Assembly: GCA_020848615.1 (NCBI GenBank)
Contig: JADLHW010000016.1
Span: 1-32,480 of the forward strand
Source of the DNA: Thermoleophilia bacterium
GTDB lineage: Bacteria; Actinomycetota; Thermoleophilia; Miltoncostaeales; Miltoncostaeaceae
Length of the DNA: 32,480 nucleotides
Reading direction: 5' to 3'
Shown: positions 1 to 6,877 of the stretch, in pieces
How positions within the stretch are numbered: position 1 is the first letter of the stretch
How the letters are laid out: each line of letters begins with the position of its first letter
Program-made: the position numbers and the translations under genes
Notes under the pieces: model-generated
What the model was told of the DNA's origin: nothing
The model's database searches: none
What the model saw: the letters and a program-made list of their open reading frames with translations, nothing else

Positions 1-527
1 CGTTCATGCTCCGCACCCACTACCGGTCGAAGCTGCCGCTCAGCGACGACGGCCTGGAGGACGCCACCCGGCAGGTGGAGACCATCCGCAACGCGGTCCT
101 CGGGCTCGACCGGGCGGCCTCCGCGCCGGGCACCGACGTGGACCCGCGGCTCGCCGAGGCCGTGGTGCGCGCGCGCAACGAGTTCTTCGCCGCGCTGGAC
201 GACGACCTCAACACGCCCCGGGCGTTCGCCGCGCTGTTCGAGCTGGTGCGGGCCGCGAACCGGGCCGTTGACGGGCCCCGCCGTCCCGACGAGGGGCAGC
301 TGCGCGCCACCCGGTCCGAGCTCGTGCAGCTGCTCGACGTGCTGGGCCTCGCGGACCTCGCCGCGGAACGGGCGGTGCCCGCCGAGGCGGTGGAGATGGC
401 CCGGCTGCGGGATGCCGCCCGGGCGGCCCGGGACTTCGCGGAGGCCGACCGCCTGCGCGACGCGATCGCCGCGATGGGCTACGAGGTGCGCGACACCCCG
501 GAGGGCCCGCAGGTCACCGCCCGGTGA
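1..527 (+). CDS. cysS: Cysteinyl-tRNA synthetase, C-terminal part (5' truncated by window)
   Basis: Cysteine-tRNA ligase charges tRNA-Cys in the cytoplasm. Only the last ~174 codons are present; the reading frame is open to the left edge, so the Rossmann domain with HIGH and KMSKS lies outside. The visible part starts in the helical region after the catalytic core (MLRTHYRSKLPLSDDGLEDA, matching the family's 'HYR' segment). It continues through the anticodon-binding helical bundle, including the conserved FFAALDDDLNTPRAFAALFEL segment, and ends in a short DALR-like tail (ARDFAEADRLRDAIAAMGYEVRDTPEG), which is diagnostic for CysRS. The stop overlaps the rlmB start by 4 bp (GTGA), so the two genes are translationally coupled. 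cysS-rlmB adjacency is common in Actinomycetota and Firmicutes. Confidence 0.95.
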   Translation, partial: FMLRTHYRSKLPLSDDGLEDATRQVETIRNAVLGLDRAASAPGTDVDPRLAEAVVRARNEFFAALDDDLNTPRAFAALFELVRAANRAVDGPRRPDEGQLRATRSELVQLLDVLGLADLAAERAVPAEAVEMARLRDAARAARDFAEADRLRDAIAAMGYEVRDTPEGPQVTAR

Positions 528-1237
528 GCCCGCCCCCCGATGCGGAGGTCGTGTACGGGCGCAACCCGGTGCGGGAGCTGCTGGCGGCCGGCCGCCGACA
601 CGTGCACGAGGTGTGGGCGCTGCGGCAGCTCCACGACGAGCCGTGGCTGAAGGGCGTCCGCCCCAGGCCCCGTCAGCGGGACGAGCTGGGCAGGGCCGCC
701 GGCACCGCCGACCACCAGGGCGTGGTGGCGTTCGCCGATCCGTACCCGTACGCGAGCGTCGCGGAGGTGCTGGAGGGCGACGGCCCCGTGGTGTGCCTCG
801 ACGGTGCGCAGGACCCCCGGAACCTCGGGGCGATCTGCCGGGTCGCCGACGGCGCCGGGGCGGTGGGCCTGGTGACCGCCCGCCGCGGGTCGCCGGGCGT
901 GACGCCGACGGTCTGCAAGGCGTCGGCCGGCGCGGTGGAGCACATGCGGGTCGCGCAGGTCGAGAGCATCAACGGCTTCCTCGGCGAGGCCCGCGACCGG
1001 GGCCGGGTCATCGTGGGCGCCGACCCGGACGGCACCGCCGACTTCCGTGACGGGGTCATCCCCCGGCACTCGGTGGTCGTGCTGGGCAGCGAGGGGGCGG
1101 GCCTGCGGCCCAAGGTGAGCGCCGCGTGCGACCGGCTCGTGCGGATCCCGATGGGCGGGCGGGTGGCGTCGCTGAACATCTCGGTGGCCGCCGCGCTGCT
1201 GCTGTACGAGGCGGGCCGGCCCGCCTCGGCGCGCTGA
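524..1237 (+). CDS. rlmB: 23S rRNA (guanosine-2'-O-)-methyltransferase, TrmH/SPOUT family
   Basis: A 237-residue SpoU/TrmH-type 2'-O-methyltransferase that uses S-adenosylmethionine. Residues 10-80 form the small N-terminal substrate-binding domain (VYGRNPVRELLAAG). The SPOUT core carries all three knot motifs: DPRNLGAICR (97-106), LGSEGAGL (187-194) and IPMGGRVASLNISVAAALL (208-226). The Asn/Arg of motif 1 and the Ser-Leu-Asn of motif 3 are intact. The GTG start overlaps the cysS stop (GTGA), and no better start exists. RlmB (G2251 of 23S rRNA) is the best match by neighbourhood and N-domain. Related TrmH-family enzymes with other rRNA targets cannot be excluded from sequence alone. Confidence 0.93.
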   Translation: MSPPPDAEVVYGRNPVRELLAAGRRHVHEVWALRQLHDEPWLKGVRPRPRQRDELGRAAGTADHQGVVAFADPYPYASVAEVLEGDGPVVCLDGAQDPRNLGAICRVADGAGAVGLVTARRGSPGVTPTVCKASAGAVEHMRVAQVESINGFLGEARDRGRVIVGADPDGTADFRDGVIPRHSVVVLGSEGAGLRPKVSAACDRLVRIPMGGRVASLNISVAAALLLYEAGRPASAR

Positions 1238-1273
1238 CCCGGCGTCCCCGCGCCCTCCCCGGAGGTCCAGGAG

Positions 1274-1289
1274 CACCGCTGACGCGGTG
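1274..1289 (+). terminator. Short hairpin after rlmB, possible weak terminator
   Basis: CACCGC-TGAC-GCGGTG gives a 6-bp stem with a 4-nt loop, 37 nt after the rlmB stop and before the putative sigH promoter. It has no U-tract, so termination is only a suggestion. Confidence 0.3.
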
Positions 1290-1320
1290 TCATGCCTTCC
1301 CTTTGGCACGGGTTTGGGCA

Positions 1321-1326
1321 TAAGAT
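1321..1326 (+). promoter_or_regulatory. Candidate -10 box (TAAGAT) for the sigma factor gene
   Basis: TAAGAT fits the TAnnnT pattern seen before many genes in this window. It lies 57 bp upstream of the chosen GTG start. No convincing -35 is visible at 16-18 bp. Between it and the gene lies a 5-bp hairpin (AGAGG/CCTCT at about 1339-1354). The rest of the 146-bp gap (1238-1383) shows nothing else. Confidence 0.35.
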
Positions 1327-1383
1327 GCCGCCCATCCCAGAGGCCCGAACCTCTACCTAAGCTCAAGGTCAGCGAGAAAACCC

Positions 1384-2088
1384 GTGTCCTTCGCGATCCG
1401 CGCTCTTCAGACCCCCAAGGAATCGCCACGGTACAGCCCTGGAGCCGGGCACCCTCAACCTCAACATGAGATCGCCGACCGGGCGCTCGTGGAGCGTGCG
1501 AGGCATGGCGACAGCGTTGCGATGGATCGCATCATCGACCGCTACCGCGGATTCGTCCGCCTCAAGGCGTCGTCCTACTTCCTCGCCGGCGGCGAGGGCG
1601 AGGACCTCATCCAGGAGGGCCTCATCGGGCTCTTCAAGGCGGTGCGCGACTACCGCCACGACCGGGAGGCGTCCTTCCGGTCGTTCGCCGAGCTGTGCGT
1701 CACGCGGCAGATCATCACCGCGATCAAGACCGCGGCCCGCAACAAGCACACGCCGCTGAACACCTACGTGTCGTTCAGCCACTCCCGGGCGGGGGCCTCC
1801 TCCGACCAGGAGATGTCGCTCGCGGAGATCCTGCCCGACGACCCCGCGTGGGACCCGGTGAACCAGGCGATCTCCTCCGAGGAGCTGCGCGCGCTGGTGG
1901 GGTGCCTCGGCGAGGTCCTGTCCGGTCTGGAGAGCTCGGTGCTCACCATGTACCTGGAGGGGCGCTCCTACGAGGAGATCGCGGCCCGCCTGGACTGCAC
2001 CCCCAAGACGGTCGACAACGCGCTGCAGCGCGTGAAGCGCAAGGTCACGGCGCACCTGCGGACCCGCGAGGTCGTCGACCTGAGGTAG
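1384..2088 (+). CDS. sigH: SigH-type RNA polymerase sigma factor (sigma-70 family)
   Basis: A 234-residue sigma factor of the SigH/Spo0H group. Region 2 spans about residues 34-115, with the core-binding helix DLIQEGLIGLFKAV (74-87) and the stretch FAELCVTRQIITAIKTAARNK, very like Bacillus SigH. Region 4 spans about 170-225, with the helix-turn-helix YEEIAARLDCTPKTVDNALQR binding a -35 element. There is no region 1.1 or 3. The GTG start is uncertain: residues 1-28 are not conserved in the family, and initiation further downstream is possible. No anti-sigma gene is adjacent. The position after cysS-rlmB is the usual one for this gene. In Bacillus SigH drives early stationary-phase and sporulation genes; the target here is unknown. 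A strong hairpin follows the stop. Confidence 0.88.
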   Translation: MSFAIRALQTPKESPRYSPGAGHPQPQHEIADRALVERARHGDSVAMDRIIDRYRGFVRLKASSYFLAGGEGEDLIQEGLIGLFKAVRDYRHDREASFRSFAELCVTRQIITAIKTAARNKHTPLNTYVSFSHSRAGASSDQEMSLAEILPDDPAWDPVNQAISSEELRALVGCLGEVLSGLESSVLTMYLEGRSYEEIAARLDCTPKTVDNALQRVKRKVTAHLRTREVVDLR

Positions 2089-2092
2089 TCCC

Positions 2093-2125
2093 GCGACGGC
2101 GGCCCGGGGCCCGGGTCGCCGTCGC
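2093..2125 (+). terminator. Strong intrinsic-type hairpin after sigma factor gene
   Basis: GCGACGGCG (2093-2101) pairs with CGCCGTCGC (2117-2125). The stem extends inward by about four more pairs around a GGGGCCC loop, giving roughly 13 bp. It starts 5 nt after the stop. There is no U-tract, as is common in high-G+C genomes. Confidence 0.65.
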
Positions 2126-2164
2126 ATCCCGCTGCCCGGTGGGATCACGGTGGGGAGGCCGTTC

Positions 2165-2170
2165 TATACT
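2165..2170 (+). promoter_or_regulatory. -10 box (TATACT) of the pspA-pspAA operon
   Basis: TATACT is a near-consensus -10, 32 nt before the pspA ATG and after the preceding terminator. No clear -35 is seen 17 bp upstream, so an alternative sigma factor or an activator may be involved. An AAAGGAA ribosome-binding site (2192-2198) lies 4 nt before the ATG. Confidence 0.5.
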
Positions 2171-2202
2171 CGGCTCGTTCCCCCACCGTCGAAAGGAACC
2201 GA

Positions 2203-2946
2203 ATGGGCCTCATCAGCCGGTTCTTGTCGATCTTCAAGGCGAAGATCAGCAAGCTCCTGGACCGCGCCGAGGATCCGCGCGAGACCCTCGACTACTCGTA
2301 CGAGAAGCAGCTCGAGCTGCTCCAGCAGGTCCGCCGCGGCGTCGCCGACGTCGCAACCAGCAAGAAGCGCCTGGAGCTCCAGGCGGCCAAGCTGGAGCAG
2401 AGCGTGACCAAGCTCGACGGCCAGGCACGGTCCGCGCTCTCCGCGGGCCGCGAGGACCTCGCCCGCACCGCCCTGGAGCGCAAGAAGGCCGTCCAGGCGC
2501 AGCTGCAGTCCCTCGACGAGCAGCGCGGGCAGCTCCAGGCCGAGCAGGACAAGCTGGTGAACGCCGAGCAACGCCTCACGCAGAAGGTCGAGGCGTTCCG
2601 CACCCAGAAGGAGACCATCAAGGCGCAGTACACCGCCGCCGAGGCCCAGACCAAGATCGGGGAGGCCGTGTCCGGCATCTCCGAGGAGATGACCGACATC
2701 GGCATGGCGATGGACCGGGCGCACAACAAGGTCGAGACGATGCGCGCGCGGGCCGGCGCCATCGACGAGCTGCTCGAGTCCGGCGCGCTGGAGGACTTCA
2801 CGTCCCCGGGTCAGGACAGCATCGACCGGGAGCTGTCGAAGATCAGCGCCAACGAGGGCGTCGACGCCGAGCTCGAGGCGCTGAAGAAGGAGCTGGGCAC
2901 CGGCTCCGCGCCCGCGGGTGAGGTGGGGCAGGGAGGCACGCCGTGA
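2203..2946 (+). CDS. pspA: Phage-shock protein A / IM30 family membrane-stress protein
   Basis: A 247-residue PspA/IM30/Vipp1-family protein, an ESCRT-III-like peripheral protein that oligomerises on the inner face of damaged cytoplasmic membrane. The N-terminus (MGLISRFLSIFKAKISKLLD) is the amphipathic membrane-binding helix. The family segment AEDPRETLDYSYEKQLELLQQ follows, then heptad-like charged helices to about residue 200, the usual long coiled coil. The C-terminal ~25 residues (GTGSAPAGEVGQGG) are flexible. Start and ribosome-binding site are clear. The stop overlaps pspAA by 4 bp. The convergent htpX-pspAB unit nearby supports a membrane-maintenance module. No PspF, PspB or PspC homologue is seen, so regulation differs from E. 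coli. Confidence 0.93.
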   Translation: MGLISRFLSIFKAKISKLLDRAEDPRETLDYSYEKQLELLQQVRRGVADVATSKKRLELQAAKLEQSVTKLDGQARSALSAGREDLARTALERKKAVQAQLQSLDEQRGQLQAEQDKLVNAEQRLTQKVEAFRTQKETIKAQYTAAEAQTKIGEAVSGISEEMTDIGMAMDRAHNKVETMRARAGAIDELLESGALEDFTSPGQDSIDRELSKISANEGVDAELEALKKELGTGSAPAGEVGQGGTP

Positions 2947-3221
2947 TCGTCCGCGTGCTCGGCGAGGGGCAGTTCCGCATCGCCGACGGGGTGTTCTCCC
3001 AGGCGAACAGCATCGACGACCGGCTGCAGGCCGCCGTCGAGGCCGACGACGCCGGCGCGTTCTCCTCGGCGCTCGGCGACCTCATCGCCTTCATCACGGC
3101 GAACGGCACGCCGGTGCCCGCCGACGAGCTCATCGGCTCGGATGCGATCGTGCCGGCGCCGGACACCACCCTGGAGGAGGTCCGCTCCCTCCTGGGCGAC
3201 GAAGGGCTCATCCCCGACTGA
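2943..3221 (+). CDS. pspAA: PspA-associated protein PspAA
   Basis: A 92-residue acidic protein starting MIVRVLGEGQFRIADG and containing DDRLQAAVEADD, GTPVPADEL and TLEEVRSLLGDEGLIPD. This is the pattern of the PspAA family, encoded immediately after pspA in many actinobacteria and archaea. The GTG start overlaps the pspA stop (GTGA), so the two are co-translated. It has no signal peptide or membrane segment, so it is expected to be cytoplasmic and to work with PspA; the molecular role is not established. A hairpin 10 nt after the stop closes the operon. Confidence 0.88.
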   Translation: MIVRVLGEGQFRIADGVFSQANSIDDRLQAAVEADDAGAFSSALGDLIAFITANGTPVPADELIGSDAIVPAPDTTLEEVRSLLGDEGLIPD

Positions 3222-3231
3222 CGCTCGCGCT

Positions 3232-3259
3232 GGGGGTGCCGGCCGTCGTCGGCGCCCCC
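3232..3259 (+). terminator. Hairpin terminator after pspA-pspAA
   Basis: GGGGGTGCCG (3232-3241) pairs with CGGCGCCCCC (3250-3259), one pair being G-U, around an 8-nt loop. It lies 10 nt after the pspAA stop. It separates pspA-pspAA from the following membrane-protein gene. Confidence 0.6.
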
Positions 3260-3327
3260 GCGGGGCACCCGTGTGCGGGTCGCGGGACGGACCGGAAGCC
3301 GTCCGGAGCGCCCCCGGGTCCCACTCG

Positions 3328-3333
3328 TAACTT
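3328..3333 (+). promoter_or_regulatory. Candidate -10 (TAACTT) for the three-helix membrane protein
   Basis: TAACTT fits TAnnnT and lies in a locally A+T-rich patch 57 bp before the chosen GTG. It is downstream of the pspAA terminator, where a new promoter would be needed. Confidence 0.35.
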
Positions 3334-3390
3334 TTGGAGGTTCGGTGCTGTCGCCTCAAGACGACGGTCCTTTCCTCCGAGGAGTTGCGC

Positions 3391-3819
3391 GTGACGACGG
3401 ATCCGGTGTTCTCGATGCCCGTGCCGGGCGGCCTGCTGGGTGCCCAGGCGACGTTCATGCTCATCCTCCTGCTGTGCGCCGCGGCCGTCGCCGGCTGCTG
3501 GGCGTCCACGTACCTGGGCCGCGCCGGCGGTGAGCGCCTGCCCGCCCGGACGGTGGGCGTCGCGGCCCAGTTCGCCATCGTGCTGTGGGCGGCCAACGGG
3601 GCGCTGGGCCTGTCGGGCGCACCCGGGTGGGTGTTCACCGCGCTCGACGTGACCGTCGTCGCCGTGGCGGTGCTCACGGCGGCCATCATCACCATGTCCC
3701 GGCGCGTCACGGGCGATCCCGGGTCCGGCGAGGCCGCTCAGGTGACCGGCGCGCCCCAGACCGGGAACCAGCGCTCCAGCTCCGGCTCGATCGGCAGTTC
3801 CCGCCCCAGCGCCGCCTGA
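3391..3819 (+). CDS. Small membrane protein with three predicted helices, unknown function
   Basis: A 142-residue protein I do not recognise. Three hydrophobic segments are visible at about residues 17-38 (ATFMLILLLCAAAVAG), 54-73 (TVGVAAQFAIVLWAANGALG) and 82-102 (FTALDVTVVAVAVLTAAIIT). A Ser/Gly-rich cytoplasmic or extracellular tail follows. The GTG at 3391 was chosen because GAGGAG (3379-3384) sits 6 nt upstream; an upstream in-frame TTG at 3334 has no such site. The last ~80 bp overlap the 3' end of the convergent pspAB gene, so the tail is antisense to conserved coding sequence. Its place between pspA-pspAA and pspAB-htpX suggests a membrane partner in envelope stress, which is inference. 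Confidence 0.6.
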   Translation: MTTDPVFSMPVPGGLLGAQATFMLILLLCAAAVAGCWASTYLGRAGGERLPARTVGVAAQFAIVLWAANGALGLSGAPGWVFTALDVTVVAVAVLTAAIITMSRRVTGDPGSGEAAQVTGAPQTGNQRSSSGSIGSSRPSAA

Positions 3820-4307
3820 AGGCGGAGCTCGGTGGCCGTGTCGCGCGTGCGGTCGCCGCGCGGCACGAACGGGTAGAACGCCCCCCGCTTGTAGCCGTAC
3901 ACCAGCAGCACCGGCCCGTCGGCGTTCGAGAAGCCGAACACCGAGCACAGCAGCTGCTCCCCGAAGCCCCGCTCCTCCAGGCTGCCGTTCACCAGGTGGA
4001 CGGTGGTGACGAGGTCCGGGAGGTCCTCGTCCTCCAGGACGATCCAGGTGAAGCCCAGGTCGTCCTGACTGCGGCGCATGCGGGTCCCGGAGTCGCGGCC
4101 GGAGATCGCCAGCAGCTCGTCGAGCTCGCGCAGCAGCTCGTCGAACTGACCCATCTGCACCGGCTTGAAGCACACCCCGGCCTTCCCGGAGGGCCGCAGG
4201 CCGAGGTTGACCACCAGCGTCGCCTCCGCGGTGGAGATGGCGAACAGGGCGTCGAGGTCGGGCTTCCGGGGACGCCGCTCGCCGCGGAGGATGTCCAGGA
4301 GCCCCAT
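3738..4307 (-). CDS. pspAB: PspA-associated protein PspAB
   Basis: A 189-residue cytoplasmic protein of the PspAB family. It begins MGLLDILRGERRPRKPDLDALF and contains LGLRPSGKAGVCFKPVQMGQ, LGFTWIVLEDEDLPDLVTTVH, EERGFGEQLLCSVFGF, VYGYKRGAFYPFVP and the ending ELERWFPVWGAPVT, all typical of the family. The ATG lies 4 bp after the htpX stop, so the two are co-transcribed; upstream in-frame codons inside htpX are not needed. The family co-occurs with PspA and HtpX in actinobacteria and archaea. The exact role is unknown, but the linkage implies membrane-protein quality control. The 3' end overlaps the opposing small membrane-protein gene by 82 bp. Confidence 0.88.
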   Translation of the reverse strand: MGLLDILRGERRPRKPDLDALFAISTAEATLVVNLGLRPSGKAGVCFKPVQMGQFDELLRELDELLAISGRDSGTRMRRSQDDLGFTWIVLEDEDLPDLVTTVHLVNGSLEERGFGEQLLCSVFGFSNADGPVLLVYGYKRGAFYPFVPRGDRTRDTATELRLQAALGRELPIEPELERWFPVWGAPVT

Positions 4308-4311
4308 GCGG

Positions 4312-5220
4312 TCAGGCCGCCGCGACCGGGCCGGAGTCGATGTCGGCCTGCATCGCCATGAGCCGCTCGATGCGCTTCTGCACCGGCGGGTGCGTCGCGA
4401 ACAGGCTGGACAGCGAGAAGCCCTTCGCGACCGCGGGCATGATGAAGAAGGCGTTGAGCCCCTCCGCCTCACGCAGGTCCTTGCTGGGGATCCTCGCCAT
4501 GTCGCCGCTGATCTTCACCAGGGCGGAGGCCAGGTTGGCGGGGGCGCCGGTCATGATCGCCGCGCCGCGGTCCGCCGCGTACTCCCGGTAGCGGGACAGG
4601 GCGCGCAGCAGCAGGTACGACACCACGTAGGTCACGATGCTCACCAGGAGCACCGCGAAGAACGCCGCGGCGGCGTTGTCGCGTCCGCGGCCCACCCGGC
4701 CCCACGCGCTCATGCGGATGAGCAGGCCGGCCACCGTCGCGAGGAACGATGCGACGGTCATCACCACGACGTCGCGGTTGGCGACGTGCGACAGCTCGTG
4801 GGCGAGGACGCCCTCCAGCTCGTGCGGCTCCAAATCCCGCATGATCCCGGTGGTCACGCACACCGTGGCGGCCTTGCGGCTGCGGCCCGTCGCGAACGCG
4901 TTCGGCATGTCGGTGGCGGCCACCGCGAGGCGCGGCTTCGGGAGGTCGCTGAGCTGGCACAGCCGGTCGACCATGGCGTGCAGTTGCGGCTCCTCCTCGG
5001 CGGTCACCACGCGGGCCCTCATGCTCGCCAGCGCGAGCTTGTCGCTGAAGAACAGCTGGACCAGCAGGATGATCGCGGCGATCGCCACGACGATCGTCGT
5101 GCCCGCCCCCATGGCGATGACCACGCCCATGAAGACGACGTAGACGAGCCCCAGCAGGAACATGGTGAGACCCATCCGGGCGGTGAGCCCGCGATCGCGG
5201 CCGTACCAGCGCTTCGCCAT
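4312..5220 (-). CDS. htpX: Membrane zinc metalloprotease HtpX
   Basis: A 302-residue M48-family integral-membrane protease that degrades misfolded membrane proteins. Two helices lie at about 16-38 and 41-58. The catalytic zinc motif is HELSH (141-145), with the third ligand in EYAAD (213-217). Two further helices lie at about 152-170 and 183-206. The C-terminal cytoplasmic part contains THPPVQKRIERL (276-287), also family-typical. ATG 5220 fits the family N-terminus (MAKRWYGRDRGL); the frame extends 30 codons further, but that part is not conserved. The -10 TATCAT (5263-5258, minus strand) would give a leader of about 30 nt with GAGGA as ribosome-binding site. pspAB follows by 4 bp. Confidence 0.95.
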   Translation of the reverse strand: MAKRWYGRDRGLTARMGLTMFLLGLVYVVFMGVVIAMGAGTTIVVAIAAIILLVQLFFSDKLALASMRARVVTAEEEPQLHAMVDRLCQLSDLPKPRLAVAATDMPNAFATGRSRKAATVCVTTGIMRDLEPHELEGVLAHELSHVANRDVVVMTVASFLATVAGLLIRMSAWGRVGRGRDNAAAAFFAVLLVSIVTYVVSYLLLRALSRYREYAADRGAAIMTGAPANLASALVKISGDMARIPSKDLREAEGLNAFFIMPAVAKGFSLSSLFATHPPVQKRIERLMAMQADIDSGPVAAA

Positions 5221-5257
5221 CGGATTCCGGTCCTCGTCGGGTGCCGACCCGGCTTCG

Positions 5258-5284
5258 ATGATACGCGCTGCCAGGCGGTAGCCT
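5258..5284. promoter_or_regulatory. Divergent promoters between htpX and the PH-like gene
   Basis: On the minus strand TATCAT (5263-5258) is a good -10 for htpX. On the plus strand TAGCCT (5279-5284) ends 10 nt before the ATG at 5295, so that transcript would have almost no leader. The intergenic gap is only 74 bp, so the promoters nearly overlap. Confidence 0.45.
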
Positions 5285-5294
5285 CCCCGGACCC

Positions 5295-5675
5295 ATGGAA
5301 CGTTTCGCAATGCCCCGGTCGCGGTGGGCCGTCGTCTTCATCGGGCTGCTCGCGCCGCGCGGCGGCGTGGTGGAGCTGGACGGTCGGGAGCTGCGCATCC
5401 GGGTGGGCCTCATGGGCTCCGCCAGCATCCCCGTGGAGCGCATCGCCCGCGTGTCACGCACCGAGTGGCCGGGCTTCGCCGGGCTGGGCGTTCGCATCGG
5501 ACGGGGCCTGGTGGCGTTCGTGCTGCGGTCCGGGTCGTGCGTGGTCATCGAGACCCAGGACGAGGTGAGCGTGCGGGCCCCCCTGCCGTGGAGGACGCGG
5601 AAGATCCTGGTGCGCGTGGAGGACCCGCCGGAGCTCATGGCGGCGATCGCCGACGCGCGCCGCGCGGTCCCGTGA
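5295..5675 (+). CDS. Small PH-like-domain protein, function unknown
   Basis: A 126-residue protein rich in predicted beta strands: VVELDGRELRIRVG, ASIPVERIARVSR, VAFVLRSGSCVVIETQ and ILVRVEDPPELMAAIADARRA. This order of strands followed by a final helix, including the 'D-P-P-E' before the helix, resembles bacterial PH-like domains found in uncharacterised actinobacterial proteins. A weak N-terminal hydrophobic stretch (WAVVFIGLLA) is too short for a confident membrane helix. ATG 5295 and an in-frame ATG at 5310 are both possible. The gene overlaps the next hydrolase gene by 4 bp, forming a two-gene operon. No function can be assigned. Confidence 0.7.
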   Translation: MERFAMPRSRWAVVFIGLLAPRGGVVELDGRELRIRVGLMGSASIPVERIARVSRTEWPGFAGLGVRIGRGLVAFVLRSGSCVVIETQDEVSVRAPLPWRTRKILVRVEDPPELMAAIADARRAVP

Positions 5676-6301
5676 CCACGGCGCCCGTCGTGGAGGTCCC
5701 CACGCCCAGGGGACCGGGGCGCGTGCACCTGCACGTGGCGCCGGACGCCCGGGGGGCGCTGGTGATGGGCCACGGGGCCGGCGGGGGCGTGGGCGCGCCC
5801 GACCTGGTCGCGGCGACGGGCGCCGCCCTCGCCGAGGGCGTGAGCGTGGCGCTGGTGGAGCAGCCCTACCGGGTGGCGGGCCGGCGCGCACCCGACCGGG
5901 CACCGGTGCTGGACGAGGCGTGGACGGCGATCGTCGCGCACCTGCGGGAGGGGCCGCTGAAGGGCCTTTCCCTCGTCACGGGCGGGCGCTCCTCCGGTGC
6001 GCGGGTCGCCTGCCGGACCGCGGCGGCGACCGGTGCCGCCGGGGTGCTGTGCCTCGCCTTCCCGCTGCAGCCCGCCGCCCGTGCCGGGCGCCCGCCGGCC
6101 CCCGGCAGGCTGCCCGAGCTGGACGGCGCCGGGGTGCCCGTGCTGGTGGTCCAGGGGACGCGGGACCCGTTCGGGATGCCGCCCGCGGGCCCGGACCGGC
6201 GGGTCGTGGAGGTCCCGGGGGACCACTCCCTGCGCGCCGGCCTGGCGGGGGTGCGCGAGGCGGTGGCGGCCTGGCTGCCGGGGGTCCTCGGGACCACCTG
6301 A
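5672..6301 (+). CDS. Alpha/beta hydrolase (KANL3/Tex30-like dienelactone-hydrolase fold)
   Basis: A 209-residue predicted cytoplasmic hydrolase. Visible elements are the oxyanion-hole strand VMGHGAGGG (31-39), EQPYRVAGRRAP (63-74), the nucleophile elbow GRSSG (105-109, Ser107), the acid in VLVVQGTRDPFG (Asp165) and the catalytic His in GDHSL (His185). 'E-Q-P-Y-R-V-A-G-R-R-A-P' after the third strand is characteristic of the KANL3/Tex30-like group. The substrate is unknown. The GTG start overlaps the preceding stop (GTGA). A longer in-frame reading (from 5324) lies inside the upstream gene and is rejected. A strong bidirectional hairpin follows. Confidence 0.82.
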   Translation: MTTAPVVEVPTPRGPGRVHLHVAPDARGALVMGHGAGGGVGAPDLVAATGAALAEGVSVALVEQPYRVAGRRAPDRAPVLDEAWTAIVAHLREGPLKGLSLVTGGRSSGARVACRTAAATGAAGVLCLAFPLQPAARAGRPPAPGRLPELDGAGVPVLVVQGTRDPFGMPPAGPDRRVVEVPGDHSLRAGLAGVREAVAAWLPGVLGTT

Positions 6302-6308
6302 CGCGGGT

Positions 6309-6339
6309 GTGTCCCGCGCCGCCGGGCGGCGCGGGACAC
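6309..6339. terminator. Bidirectional hairpin terminator between convergent genes
   Basis: GTGTCCCGCGCC (6309-6320) pairs perfectly with GGCGCGGGACAC (6328-6339) around GCCGGGC. It is 7 nt after the hydrolase stop and 5 nt from the stop of the opposing VOC gene, so it can serve both. Confidence 0.8.
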
Positions 6340-6344
6340 CGGCG

Positions 6345-6701
6345 CTACCCGGCGGTGGGCTCCATCAGCACGACCTGGTTCCCGTCCGGGTCGTAGACGT
6401 CCACCATGCGGGCGCCCCCGAGGTCGTCCACGGACCCCACGACGATGCCGGCGGCCTTCAGGGTCGCGGCGATCTCGTCGATGCCCTCCGCCCGCAGGAC
6501 GACGGTGGCACCGCCGCGCTGGGGGGCGACGGCCAGCTCTCCGGAGAGGGCGAGGTTGATCGCGCCGGCGTCGAACTCCGCCCAGTCGTTGCCCTCGCGG
6601 CGGGCGAGCGGGAGCCCGAGCGTGTCGCGGTAGAAGCTGACCGAACGGTCCATGTTGCACACCTGGTAGAAGACCGTGTCGATCCCAGTGACCTGGCCCA
6701 A
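6345..6701 (-). CDS. VOC-superfamily (glyoxalase/bleomycin-resistance-like) protein
   Basis: A 118-residue single-domain vicinal-oxygen-chelate protein. It has the paired beta-alpha-beta-beta-beta modules: TVFYQVCNMDRSVSFYRDTLGL (9-30), WAEFDAGAINLAL (40-52), TVVLRAEGIDEIAATLKAAG (66-85) and MVDVYDPDGNQVVLMEP (99-115). Glu114 in the last strand fits the usual metal-ligand position. The substrate is unknown. The start is an unusual TTG at 6701, chosen because GGAGG on the coding strand lies 5 nt upstream and a TAGACT -10 (6739-6734) lies 32 nt upstream. The next in-frame ATG would remove the first beta strand. Confidence 0.8.
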   Translation of the reverse strand: MGQVTGIDTVFYQVCNMDRSVSFYRDTLGLPLARREGNDWAEFDAGAINLALSGELAVAPQRGGATVVLRAEGIDEIAATLKAAGIVVGSVDDLGGARMVDVYDPDGNQVVLMEPTAG

Positions 6702-6733
6702 TGCCGCCTCCGGTTGGTCGGTGAACGACCGGG

Positions 6734-6739
6734 AGTCTA
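6734..6739 (-). promoter_or_regulatory. -10 (TAGACT) for the VOC gene
   Basis: Reading on the minus strand, TAGACT precedes the GGAGG ribosome-binding site and TTG start by a plausible distance, giving a leader of about 26 nt. Confidence 0.5.
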
Positions 6740-6828
6740 CGGGGGTCGCGTGCGCCCGGGGCCGGCACGTCGCCCGAGGGCGGGAAGCCGGGGGCCGCGC
6801 CGGGCGGCGGGAGGAGCCGCCCCCCCGG

Positions 6829-6859
6829 CCACCCCCGCTCACATGGTGAGCGAGGGTGG
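6829..6859 (-). terminator. Hairpin after receiver-like gene
   Basis: CCACCCCCGCTCAC (6829-6842) pairs with GTGAGCGAGGGTGG (6846-6859) with one mismatch around a 3-nt loop. It starts 18 nt past the stop of the minus-strand gene at 6878. A second 7-bp hairpin (GGGCGGC/GCCGCCC, 6802-6822) follows. The remainder of the 176-bp gap (6702-6877) holds the VOC promoter. Confidence 0.6.
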
Positions 6860-6877
6860 CGCCGGGGACGCCACGGG

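Noticed and set aside
3345-3533. GTG at 3345 with GGAGG 4 nt upstream as start of a different frame
   Set aside because: The product is Arg/Pro/Gly-rich without hydrophobic order, while the frame from 3391 encodes three clear membrane helices.
4165-5568. A 467-codon frame antisense to htpX and pspAB
   Set aside because: Composition is Arg/His/Gly-rich without motifs; HtpX and PspAB on the other strand are unambiguous.
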